Source: Saprospirales bacterium
Lineage (GTDB): Bacteria > Bacteroidota > Bacteroidia > Chitinophagales > Saprospiraceae
Direction: 5' to 3'
NCBI GenBank assembly: GCA_003559985.1
Contig: PWJP01000140.1
Location: 1-22,372 of the forward strand
Length of the DNA: 22,372 bases
Part shown: piece after piece, positions 7,307 to 14,115 of the stretch
Layout: each line of letters starts with the position of its first letter
How positions within the stretch are numbered: the stretch's first letter is position 1
Program-made: the position numbers and the translations under genes
Notes under the pieces: model-generated
What the model was told of the DNA's origin: nothing
Seen by the model: the letters and a program-made list of their open reading frames with translations, nothing else
The model's database searches: none

Positions 7307-8578
7307 TCAGGTCTTTCTCTCCTGCTTTCTCGCCGCCGGGAAAAGAATATTATTTAGAATAAGTCTGTATCCCGGGGAATTGGGATGCAAATTGAGATCT
7401 ACCTCCGGATCTCCAACCCGGTGTGTGTAATCTTCGGGATCGTGGCCTCCGTAATAGCTCCAGAACCCCTCACCAAAGTTACCGTGGATGTAACGTGCTT
7501 CATTAAGTCCCCGGTTTTCACCCATAATCACCACAGTTGGTTTTATAAGATCGCGGTCAAAAGAGGTCGTCTGTCCCATAAACCCCTTTACGGTACGCGT
7601 GTGATTTTGGGTTAGCATGGTGGGTACGGGGTCCCATTTGGCAGAGAAATCAAAAAGGGTAAAATAATCGTTTTCGGGTGCCACCTGCCTGGTTTTGGGA
7701 TCAATGTCGCTGTAGGCGTAAACCATGGGGTCCATTTGCAATGTAAAATCGCGGAAGGCAAAGGTCCTTGAAAAATCCAACCTGTCCTGGGCATTCGGAT
7801 GTGGAGGGTCCCCATCAAATACCTCTGGTACTATATCAACATCTCTTGCAGCGAGAGCAATATCATATGTATCAGTGGCTGAACACATGGCAAACATAAA
7901 ACCACCGGAACCGACGTAATCCCGTATTTCCTCCACCACAGCAGACTTCAGGTCAGATACTTTATCAAAACCCAGTTCAGATGCCAGATTCTCTAAAGAG
8001 GAGACGTGATTTCTGTACCAGGAATGGGCGTGGTAAGCCCGGTGAAATTTTCCAAACTGGCCGGTAAAGTCCTCGTGATGGAGGTGCAACCAGTCGTATT
8101 CCGCGAGCCTTCCGTCGAGCACCTCCCTGTCGTACAATTTGTCGTAGGGAATTTCAGCGTAGTCCAGCACCTGGGTTACCGCATCCCCCCATGGCTGAAT
8201 ACCCTCTCCCCAGGGGTTGTAGTCGGGTGTATAAACCGCAATCCGTGGCGCCACTTCCAGTTTAATCACTTCCTTATTGACCGCGGGATTTGCTATATCC
8301 TGCCTAATTCGATTAAACTGAGCCGTGGTGACAATTTCGTAGGAGACATCCCTGAGAATGGCCTCGCGCTCAAAAGCCTGGGTGTGTATAAAGGCAAAAC
8401 TTCCACCACGGTAATTGAGCAGCCAGTAGGCCTCTACATCTTGTTCCAGGACCCAATACGTCAGGCCGTAGGCTTTGAGGTGATTTTTTTGACTGGGCTC
8501 CATATGAATAATCATATAACTTGCCAAAAGAGGTGTGGTGAAAAAAGTCAGAAAAAGTACTGCGACCAGCTTTGCCAT
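7307..8578 (-). CDS. Conserved secreted Bacteroidota protein, often labelled 'asparagine synthetase B' but lacking AsnB domains
   Basis: The 423-residue product has a signal peptide (about residues 1-19, LFLTFFTTPLLAS). From memory, close relatives in Bacteroidota are named asparagine synthetase B. The sequence shows neither the N-terminal nucleophilic Cys of class II amidotransferases nor an ATP-pyrophosphatase SGGxDS loop, and it is exported, so that name is not supported. Residues 110-240 look like an alpha/beta fold (PRIAVYTPDY, then YDWLHLHHEDFTGQ at 161-174). They end in GSGGFMFAMCSATDTYDIA (223-241), where Cys232 sits in a nucleophile-elbow-like setting. GGHDPEDYTHRVGDP (377-391) follows. 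This resembles a ThuA or class I glutamine-amidotransferase-like fold; that is inference. It follows tdk by 79 bases on the same strand. Confidence 0.7.
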   Translation of the reverse strand: MAKLVAVLFLTFFTTPLLASYMIIHMEPSQKNHLKAYGLTYWVLEQDVEAYWLLNYRGGSFAFIHTQAFEREAILRDVSYEIVTTAQFNRIRQDIANPAVNKEVIKLEVAPRIAVYTPDYNPWGEGIQPWGDAVTQVLDYAEIPYDKLYDREVLDGRLAEYDWLHLHHEDFTGQFGKFHRAYHAHSWYRNHVSSLENLASELGFDKVSDLKSAVVEEIRDYVGSGGFMFAMCSATDTYDIALAARDVDIVPEVFDGDPPHPNAQDRLDFSRTFAFRDFTLQMDPMVYAYSDIDPKTRQVAPENDYFTLFDFSAKWDPVPTMLTQNHTRTVKGFMGQTTSFDRDLIKPTVVIMGENRGLNEARYIHGNFGEGFWSYYGGHDPEDYTHRVGDPEVDLNLHPNSPGYRLILNNILFPAARKQERKT

Positions 8579-8657
8579 TATTAAACGGATTTGTTGTTTG
8601 AAATTGACAATATGAAACTAAGCAAAGTAACGACAACAATCGCTGGTCATTGTTCTA

Positions 8658-9278
8658 TCAATCACCACTTTCTGTCTTGCCGGGACCAGCTTTTTTCTTC
8701 CACCTCAGTTTGTCCCCCAGACTAAAGCATTTGCGACACCTGGGCTCATAGGAATCAGATGCACCCAGCAAAATGGTTTCATCGCTCTGCGCAAACCGGT
8801 AAGAATGCGAGGCCAGATTTCCACAGTGGGGGCAAATAGCGTGCACTTTGGTTACATACTCAGCCATGGCGAGCAATTGCGGAATCGGACCGAATGGCTT
8901 CCCACGAAAATCCATATCCAGCCCGGCAATGATGACCCGCTTACCTGCCACAGCTAAATTTTCACAAACCTCCGGCAGACTGTCGTCAAAAAACTGGGCC
9001 TCATCTATACCGATGACTTCAACACCGGACATGTGCCTGAGAATCTCCGATGAATTATTCACAAGCATACAATCCATCGCATTTTCATCGTGAGACACCA
9101 CCGCTTTTTCCGAGTACCGGATATCTTTTTCCGGCTTTAACAGGATATAGTGTTGGCGGGCGTAACGAGCGCGTTTAAGCCTTCGCAAAAGCTCTTCCGT
9201 TTTGCCTGAAAACATGGACCCGCAAATCACTTCTATCCAACCGGCCGGCTGTAACTTAACATTTGATTCGAGAAACAT
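8658..9278 (-). CDS. tdk: Thymidine kinase, type II (cellular-like)
   Basis: The enzyme (206 residues) phosphorylates thymidine to dTMP with ATP in nucleotide salvage. It shows the P-loop GSMFSGKT (20-27), the DEAQFF motif (92-97) with catalytic Glu93, and the segment DMDFRGKPFGP (121-131). It also has the structural zinc site formed by two CxxC pairs, Cys149/152 and Cys181/184, and the lasso segment SYEPRCRKC before its end. Length and motif order are typical of the tetrameric family. It is divergent from the uncharacterised gene at 9409 and shares a symmetric promoter with it. Confidence 0.97.
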   Translation of the reverse strand: MFLESNVKLQPAGWIEVICGSMFSGKTEELLRRLKRARYARQHYILLKPEKDIRYSEKAVVSHDENAMDCMLVNNSSEILRHMSGVEVIGIDEAQFFDDSLPEVCENLAVAGKRVIIAGLDMDFRGKPFGPIPQLLAMAEYVTKVHAICPHCGNLASHSYRFAQSDETILLGASDSYEPRCRKCFSLGDKLRWKKKAGPGKTESGD

Positions 9279-9305
9279 CTGCTGATTTTCACATTAGTTT
9301 AACCA

Positions 9306-9358
9306 TTTAAGGCACGATTTTCGCCTCAAATATATTTGTAATTTTCGTAATAAGTAAA
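9306..9358. promoter_or_regulatory. Symmetric bidirectional promoter with overlapping -7 boxes
   Basis: The palindrome CAAATATATTTG (9327-9338) provides TATATTTG on the plus strand (9331-9338) and TATATTTG on the minus strand (9334-9327). Each has a TTTA at -33 spacing: plus 9306-9309 with a 21-base gap, minus 9358-9355 with a 20-base gap. It should drive tdk leftward and the gene at 9409 rightward. Confidence 0.6.
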
Positions 9359-9408
9359 GACCTTCGCATAATATTATATTATTCCATCGTTATCAATCAA
9401 AAAAATGT

Positions 9409-10242
9409 ATGAATCTCGAGCAAGCAAAGAAAAAGATTAATAAAATAAATCGCCTCCTCGACACCATAGAGCCGGACGAAAGTCCAACTTCTCGTCTGGA
9501 GCGCGACCTTCTTCTCAACTACGTTCGCGAACTCTATGAATGTATTTTGGAAGATTCAGATTATGAACCGCCTTCCCTGGATTCATCTTCATTCAAATCC
9601 TCTGCAGAGGAAAAACTTGCTCAAGAAAGTTTGGCAACAAAGGCCAAGAGCCAAAAAAAAGAAGAACAGGAAACTTTGATAAAGCGACCTGTAGAAAAAA
9701 AACACGCCCCTGAACCAGTACAGGAACCAGAACCTGTAGAGGAAATGCCAACAGAAGAACCCATGGCAGAAGAACCCAGGATTGAAAAAAAGGCAGCTAA
9801 ATCGCAACCGGTTGAAGCGGCAGAGGACAAGCCTGTGGAAAAAGCTCAGAAAGCCAGCAAGTCCAAAGAACCAAAAAATGAGGAAGCAGAAGTTGAAACT
9901 CTTGTGGCAGAAGCGGTCGAAGATGAGCCCGAGGTCGAAGAATTGTTTACCATAAAGAAGGCCAACGAAATTTCTGAAAAACTCTCTCAACTACCCATCA
10001 GCGACTTGAACCGCGCTATGGGGGTGAATGAGAAGATTTTTGTGAAAAACGAACTCTTCGCCGGTGATGACAATGTATTCAGGCAAGTCATCCAAAAACT
10101 CAACACCCTGAGTTCATTTGAAGATGCCAAAAACTTCCTGTCCTCTGAGGTTGCCTATACATACCAGTGGACGGATCCCGACAAAAAGAACAAGGCCAAG
10201 AACTTTATACAACTCGTTTACAGGCGCTACAAGGACAACTAA
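9409..10242 (+). CDS. Uncharacterised protein with acidic low-complexity middle and conserved-looking C-terminal domain
   Basis: I do not recognise a function. The 277-residue product has three parts. Residues 1-50 form a helical N-terminal segment (EQAKKKINKINRLLDTIEP, then a LLLNYVRELYECILE helix). Residues 51-178 are disordered and Glu/Pro/Lys/Ala-rich, with repeated PEP, EEP and PVE motifs. Residues 179-277 form a compact C-terminal domain with ISDLNRAMGVNEKIFVKNELF and a final FIQLVYRRYKDN. From memory, this C-terminal module, including the L-F-x-G-D-x-x-x-F and Y-x-W patterns, recurs in uncharacterised Bacteroidota proteins. There is no signal peptide or membrane segment, so it is probably cytoplasmic. 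It shares a symmetric promoter region with tdk. A weak hairpin (AAAGAG at 10241, CTCTTT at 10261) overlaps its stop codon. Confidence 0.85.
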   Translation: MNLEQAKKKINKINRLLDTIEPDESPTSRLERDLLLNYVRELYECILEDSDYEPPSLDSSSFKSSAEEKLAQESLATKAKSQKKEEQETLIKRPVEKKHAPEPVQEPEPVEEMPTEEPMAEEPRIEKKAAKSQPVEAAEDKPVEKAQKASKSKEPKNEEAEVETLVAEAVEDEPEVEELFTIKKANEISEKLSQLPISDLNRAMGVNEKIFVKNELFAGDDNVFRQVIQKLNTLSSFEDAKNFLSSEVAYTYQWTDPDKKNKAKNFIQLVYRRYKDN

Positions 10243-10363
10243 AGAGCCCTGAGGTTTTGTCTCTTTCTATTAGATTTACAAAGCATCCTACCAGCCCATT
10301 GACTTTGAGCCTGAGTTCATCAACAGTCAAGCATGTTTTTTCCGGAACACAGGAAGCAAAAAA

Positions 10364-11149
10364 TCAAAGGCTTTTGGTGCGTCCACCATCTACCGGGATG
10401 CTAGTTCCATTGACATAAGACCCTGCAGGCGATGCCAGAAAAGCAATTACAGACCCGGTTTCAGAAGGGTCTGCGAAGCGTCGCATTGGAACTTTGGCCA
10501 ACATCTCATTAATTACTTCCTGTTCTGACTTTCCGGTTTTCTTCACCTTTGCTTGAATAATGCTATCAAGCCGGCTGGTCTGCGTATAACCGGGCAGCAC
10601 ATTGTTGACCGTAATCCCATAGCGCCCCAATTCACCCGCCAGTGTCTTGGCCCAGGAAGCCACAGCTCCCCTAATGGTATTGGAGACCCCCAGCCCGGGT
10701 ATGGGCTCTTTCACAGAGGTTGAAATGACATTGATGATTCGGCCGTACCCCTCTTTTATCATGACCGGGCTAATTAAATTGGTCAAAATATGAGAACATA
10801 CCAGGTGGTTGTTGAAAGCCTGGGTAAACTCTTCAACCCTGGCCTCTGTAATAGGTCCACCTTTGGGTCCACCCGTATTATTGAGAAGTATGTGAATTGG
10901 TTTTTTGGACAAAAGCGCCTTGACTCTTTTTGACAATTCAACAGGATTGCTGAAATCAGCCACCATAAAATCGTGATTCTGACTGCTGTCTCTATGCAAA
11001 CTGTGAACGAGTTCGGCCAATTTATCGCCACTTCTGGCCACCAGAGTTATATTGGCTCCTAATTCAGCGAGTTCTGCCGCAGCAGCAAGTCCAATTCCTC
11101 GACTACCGCCGCAAACCAGAGCATTTTTCTTTGTGAGATTTAAATCCAT
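10364..11149 (-). CDS. SDR-fold protein lacking the canonical catalytic Tyr and Lys
   Basis: The 261-residue product has the short-chain dehydrogenase fold. The dinucleotide loop is GGSRGIG (14-20), where the usual TGxxxGIG has Gly for Thr. It also has LVARS after beta 2, ADF (64-66), NNTGG (90-94) in place of NNAG, VNNVLPG (181-187) and a C-terminal VNGTSIPVDGG. Aligned to FabG, Ser143 and Asn114 are kept, but the Tyr of YxxxK is Ser156 and the Lys is Arg160. This fits the BKR-like SDR subgroup known to lack the full tetrad. Substrate is unknown. It diverges from 3-hydroxyanthranilate dioxygenase, an arrangement that suggests a role beside tryptophan catabolism. No exact TAnnTTTG box is seen upstream. 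Confidence 0.9.
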   Translation of the reverse strand: MDLNLTKKNALVCGGSRGIGLAAAAELAELGANITLVARSGDKLAELVHSLHRDSSQNHDFMVADFSNPVELSKRVKALLSKKPIHILLNNTGGPKGGPITEARVEEFTQAFNNHLVCSHILTNLISPVMIKEGYGRIINVISTSVKEPIPGLGVSNTIRGAVASWAKTLAGELGRYGITVNNVLPGYTQTSRLDSIIQAKVKKTGKSEQEVINEMLAKVPMRRFADPSETGSVIAFLASPAGSYVNGTSIPVDGGRTKSL

Positions 11150-11340
11150 GAATGATTTTTTAGAAATATGGTCTTATTTCCAGATATTTTTTTCCTTAGG
11201 TAGCGTAAAATTCCGTAAATTCACGGATATTTTAAAAGGTAGAGGAACTTAAATTCTTTAAGCCAGAACAAAGGGCCACATTAGTTACTGAAAATCAATT
11301 ATTTAAAAGTATTTATTTCTAATCAAAATTCAGCGAGATT

Positions 11341-11856
11341 ATGTTACCACCAATTAATTTTCAAAAGTGGATTGACGACAACAGACACCTTCTTAAGCCT
11401 CCGGTGGGAAATAAACAGGTTTATCTTGAAAACGATGACTTCATCGTAATGGTTGTCGGAGGACCCAATGGACGCAAAGATTATCACTGGGAAGATGGAG
11501 AGGAGTTGTTCTACCAACTGGAAGGTGATATCACGGTAAAAATAATCGATGAAGACGGCAAGCGAAAAGACATTGAGATTAAAGAGGGGGAAATGTTTTT
11601 GTTGCCGGCCAGAATCCCACACTCTCCGCAGCGCCCAGCCAATACTGTTGGCCTTGTTATAGAGCGCTATCGCAGAGGAGATGAGGTGGACAAGTTGATG
11701 TGGTTTTGTGAAAATTGCAACCACAAGTTGCATGAAGACACCTTTGAAATGACCGATATTGTCAACCAACTGCCACCGGTTATCAACAACTTTATGAATA
11801 ATGAGGAGCTGAGGACTTGTGACAAATGCGGTACCGTAATGGAAAAACCGGACTGA
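11341..11856 (+). CDS. nbaC: 3-hydroxyanthranilate 3,4-dioxygenase
   Basis: This cytosolic Fe(II) cupin enzyme (171 residues) opens 3-hydroxyanthranilate to 2-amino-3-carboxymuconate semialdehyde. That product cyclises to quinolinate for NAD synthesis or is degraded further. The iron ligands are visible as His49 and Glu55 in HWEDGEE and His94 in IPHSP. Substrate-binding Arg45, Arg98 and Glu109 match the positions in characterised bacterial enzymes. Two CxxC pairs, Cys123/126 and Cys160/163, form the second, rubredoxin-like metal site of the bacterial form. The ATG gives the normal N-terminus PPINFQKWIDDNRHLLKPPV. LpxH follows after only 15 bases. The symbol haao is also used. Confidence 0.96.
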   Translation: MLPPINFQKWIDDNRHLLKPPVGNKQVYLENDDFIVMVVGGPNGRKDYHWEDGEELFYQLEGDITVKIIDEDGKRKDIEIKEGEMFLLPARIPHSPQRPANTVGLVIERYRRGDEVDKLMWFCENCNHKLHEDTFEMTDIVNQLPPVINNFMNNEELRTCDKCGTVMEKPD

Positions 11857-11871
11857 ACCCAGGCAGCTTAA

Positions 11872-12624
11872 ATGGATGAAAAAATTTATTTTGCCTCGGA
11901 TTTTCATCTCGGATTGGATACCGAGACATTAACAAACCGTGAGCGTGAGTTGATAATTTGCAAGTGGTTAGACACCGTCGCTACGGATGCGAGTGAAGTC
12001 TTCCTCGTCGGTGACCTCTTTGACTTTTGGTTTGAGTACAGGACTGTAATCCCAAGAGGCCACAGCAGATTTCTCGGAAAACTGGCAGAACTCAGTGATT
12101 CGGGAATTACTATTTCCGTTTTTTCCGGAAATCACGACATGTGGATGTTTGGATATTTTGAAGAAGAATTTGGCATTCCCGTCTTTCATAAACCGGTGGT
12201 CAGAGAGTGGAATGGAAAGCGGTTTTTCATAGGACACGGTGATGGCCTCGGCCCGGGAGACCGTGGATACAAAAGGCTGAAAAAGATATTCAGGAACCCA
12301 ATTTGCCAATGGCTCTTTGCCAGACTTCATCCAAATTTTGGTATATCTCTGGCTAATTTTTGGTCGGGAAAAAGCAGGATACATTCAAAAAGAGAGGGGT
12401 TTTTGGGAGCAGACCGTGAGTGGCTTGTCCAGTATTGCGAGCGAAAACTGACTGAGGACCCCGGCATTGATTACTTTGTCTTCGGACACAGGCATTTGCC
12501 GATTCAACACACATTGAAAAATGGCAAAGCTGTTTACATCAATCTCGGAGACTGGCTGCACCACTTCACTTATGCAGTATTTGATGGAGAAAAAATGGAT
12601 CTGCAAAAATTCAATCCCGGGTAA
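11872..12624 (+). CDS. lpxH: UDP-2,3-diacylglucosamine diphosphatase
   Basis: The product (250 residues) is a calcineurin-like phosphoesterase that hydrolyses UDP-2,3-diacylglucosamine to lipid X and UMP at the inner face of the cytoplasmic membrane in lipid A synthesis. The metal-binding motifs are in family order: DFHLG (Asp10, His12), GDLFDFWFEY (Asp48), GNHDMW (Asn87, His88), GHGDGLGPGD (His122) and FGHRHLP (His206, His208). The middle helical cap (about 133-180) with HPNFGISLANFWSGKSR is typical of LpxH. The start follows the dioxygenase stop by 15 bases, so they are probably co-transcribed despite unrelated roles. It ends converging on frr. Confidence 0.93.
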   Translation: MDEKIYFASDFHLGLDTETLTNRERELIICKWLDTVATDASEVFLVGDLFDFWFEYRTVIPRGHSRFLGKLAELSDSGITISVFSGNHDMWMFGYFEEEFGIPVFHKPVVREWNGKRFFIGHGDGLGPGDRGYKRLKKIFRNPICQWLFARLHPNFGISLANFWSGKSRIHSKREGFLGADREWLVQYCERKLTEDPGIDYFVFGHRHLPIQHTLKNGKAVYINLGDWLHHFTYAVFDGEKMDLQKFNPG

Positions 12625-12710
12625 AGTTCTACAGCTACTCATCCAGGCACCATAGAAGAATATATCACTACTAGCTTTGGGGGGCTGACTTAGTTACAGA
12701 CTGTGAATGG

Positions 12711-12733
12711 AAAAATCCAAATGTCGCATTTGG
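12711..12733 (-). terminator. Intrinsic terminator of frr
   Basis: Read on the minus strand, a perfect 7-bp stem CCAAATG / CATTTGG with a CGA loop is followed by ATTTTT. It starts 9 bases after the frr stop. On the plus strand no T-run follows, so it should act on the frr side only. Confidence 0.65.
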
Positions 12734-12741
12734 CCGAAACA

Positions 12742-13305
12742 TTAGACCGTCATGATGTCTTTTTCCTTGGCATCGATGACTTCATCCACCTTTTCAGCAA
12801 AAGAATTTACCATGCCCTGGATTTGCCCCTCCAATCGCTTGCCCGCATCTTCAGGAAACCCGGCTTTAACTTCTGTACGAACGGCATCCATGAGTTTTTG
12901 ACGGGTATTTCGCAGAGATATTTTTGCATCTTCCCCGAGGGCTTTAACGTGCTTAAACAGGTCTTTTCTCCGCTCTTCGGTCAGCGGTGGAATATTAATT
13001 CTAACCACTTCCCCATCATTCATTGGGGTAAGCCCGAGGTTGGCCTCAAAAATGGACTTTTCAATTGGGCCGAGCATGGATTTTTCCCAGGGCTGGATAG
13101 TAAGTGTTTTCGAATCGGTAACACTTATATTGGCCACCTGATTGAGCGGGGTTAAGGTCCCGTAATAATCGACTTCAATCCCTGATAACATGGAGGCAGA
13201 AGCTTTACCGGTACGCAATTTGACCAGTTCTTTTTTCAAGTGCTCAACACTGCTTTCCATTGCACCGGCACCCTCTTTTATAACATCTTCTAAATCCGCA
13301 CTCAT
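12742..13305 (-). CDS. frr: Ribosome recycling factor
   Basis: The 187-residue protein splits post-termination ribosomes together with EF-G. The sequence matches the family from end to end. It has the helical ELVKLRTGKASASMLSGIEVDYYG, the beta domain with TPLNQVANISV and LTIQPWEKSM, then NDGEVVRINIPPLTEERRKDL, and the conserved ISLRNTRQ helix. Length is standard. It is the last gene of the minus-strand run serS, zinc peptidase, frr, starting 45 bases after the peptidase gene. In many bacteria frr follows pyrH; here it does not, and it seems to have its own promoter box in the short spacer. Confidence 0.98.
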   Translation of the reverse strand: MSADLEDVIKEGAGAMESSVEHLKKELVKLRTGKASASMLSGIEVDYYGTLTPLNQVANISVTDSKTLTIQPWEKSMLGPIEKSIFEANLGLTPMNDGEVVRINIPPLTEERRKDLFKHVKALGEDAKISLRNTRQKLMDAVRTEVKAGFPEDAGKRLEGQIQGMVNSFAEKVDEVIDAKEKDIMTV

Positions 13306-13335
13306 AATTTCTAATCTCTATTTTATGATTTGGCC

Positions 13336-13343
13336 CAAAGGTA
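13336..13343 (-). promoter_or_regulatory. -7 promoter box (TACCTTTG) before frr
   Basis: TACCTTTG on the minus strand matches TAnnTTTG and lies about 30 bases upstream of the frr start, in the 45-base gap after the zinc peptidase gene. The -33 element is poor. It suggests frr can be transcribed independently of serS. Confidence 0.45.
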
Positions 13344-13350
13344 ATAAACT

Positions 13351-14037
13351 TTACCGATTTTGCATATACCGAAATACCAGATACAGCAACATAACAAACG
13401 AAGCAAGCGCTGCCGCTACATAAGTCATTGCCGCCCACCAAAGCGCAGTTTTAGCACCGCGCTGCTCTTCTGCACTGGTTATTCCCGCTCTTTCCAACCA
13501 CTTCAACGCCCTGTTAGAGGCATCAAACTCCACGGGCAAAGTTACAAGACTGAAAAGTGTGGTGGCCGCAAAGGATGCGATAACGATCAGGAGCAATTGA
13601 GGGAATGTACCCAGGAAAAGAAGTGCAGCGAGAAGCAGGTACTGTTGAAGCCCTGCTGCCACCTGAACTACTGGAACTAACTTCGACCGCATCTGCAGCA
13701 TTGGATAAGCGGTGGCGTGTTGTACAGCATGTCCACATTCGTGAGCAGCTACTGCGGCAGCAGAGATACTCCGGCTGCTGTAAACCGCCTCACTCAGACT
13801 AACTGTTTTAGTAGTGGGATTGTAGTGGTCTGTCAAAAAGCCCTTTCCGGGCACCACCCGAACATCGTTAATACTGTAATGGCGAAGCATTCGCTCGGCT
13901 ACCTCAGCTCCTGTCAATCCACTACGCAAACCTATCTGACTGTAGTGGCTAAAAACCTGCTTCAGGCGATTTTGTATCAACCACCCTATTACGGAAAAAA
14001 CACCCGCCACCACAATAAAGGCCATATATTCACCCAT
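13351..14037 (-). CDS. YugP-like membrane zinc metallopeptidase
   Basis: The product (228 residues) belongs to the neutral zinc metallopeptidase family typified by Bacillus YugP (Zn_peptidase_2). An N-terminal membrane segment (about 4-21) is followed by LTGAEVAERMLRHY and VRVVPGKGFLTDHYNP. The zinc motif HECGH (99-103) lies in AAAVAAHECGHAVQHATAY. Two or three further membrane segments lie around 123-165 and 201-223. A Glu in LPVEFDASNRALKWLE (Glu170) is the likely third metal ligand. The physiological substrate is not known. It sits between serS (78 bases) and frr (45 bases) on the same strand. Confidence 0.9.
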   Translation of the reverse strand: MGEYMAFIVVAGVFSVIGWLIQNRLKQVFSHYSQIGLRSGLTGAEVAERMLRHYSINDVRVVPGKGFLTDHYNPTTKTVSLSEAVYSSRSISAAAVAAHECGHAVQHATAYPMLQMRSKLVPVVQVAAGLQQYLLLAALLFLGTFPQLLLIVIASFAATTLFSLVTLPVEFDASNRALKWLERAGITSAEEQRGAKTALWWAAMTYVAAALASFVMLLYLVFRYMQNR

Positions 14038-14115
14038 GAAATATCAATTTTTTACTGGTAAAACGCCCACTCATTGATTTTATGTACAGATAATCACAAA
14101 AACAGCGCTTCCCTC

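Noticed and set aside
11344..11907. Open frame of 187 codons antisense to the dioxygenase
   Set aside because: The opposite strand encodes a protein with all iron ligands and both CxxC pairs; the antisense translation has no recognisable feature.
12703..13155. Open frame of 150 codons on the plus strand over frr
   Set aside because: frr is fully conserved on the minus strand and its terminator lies inside this frame.
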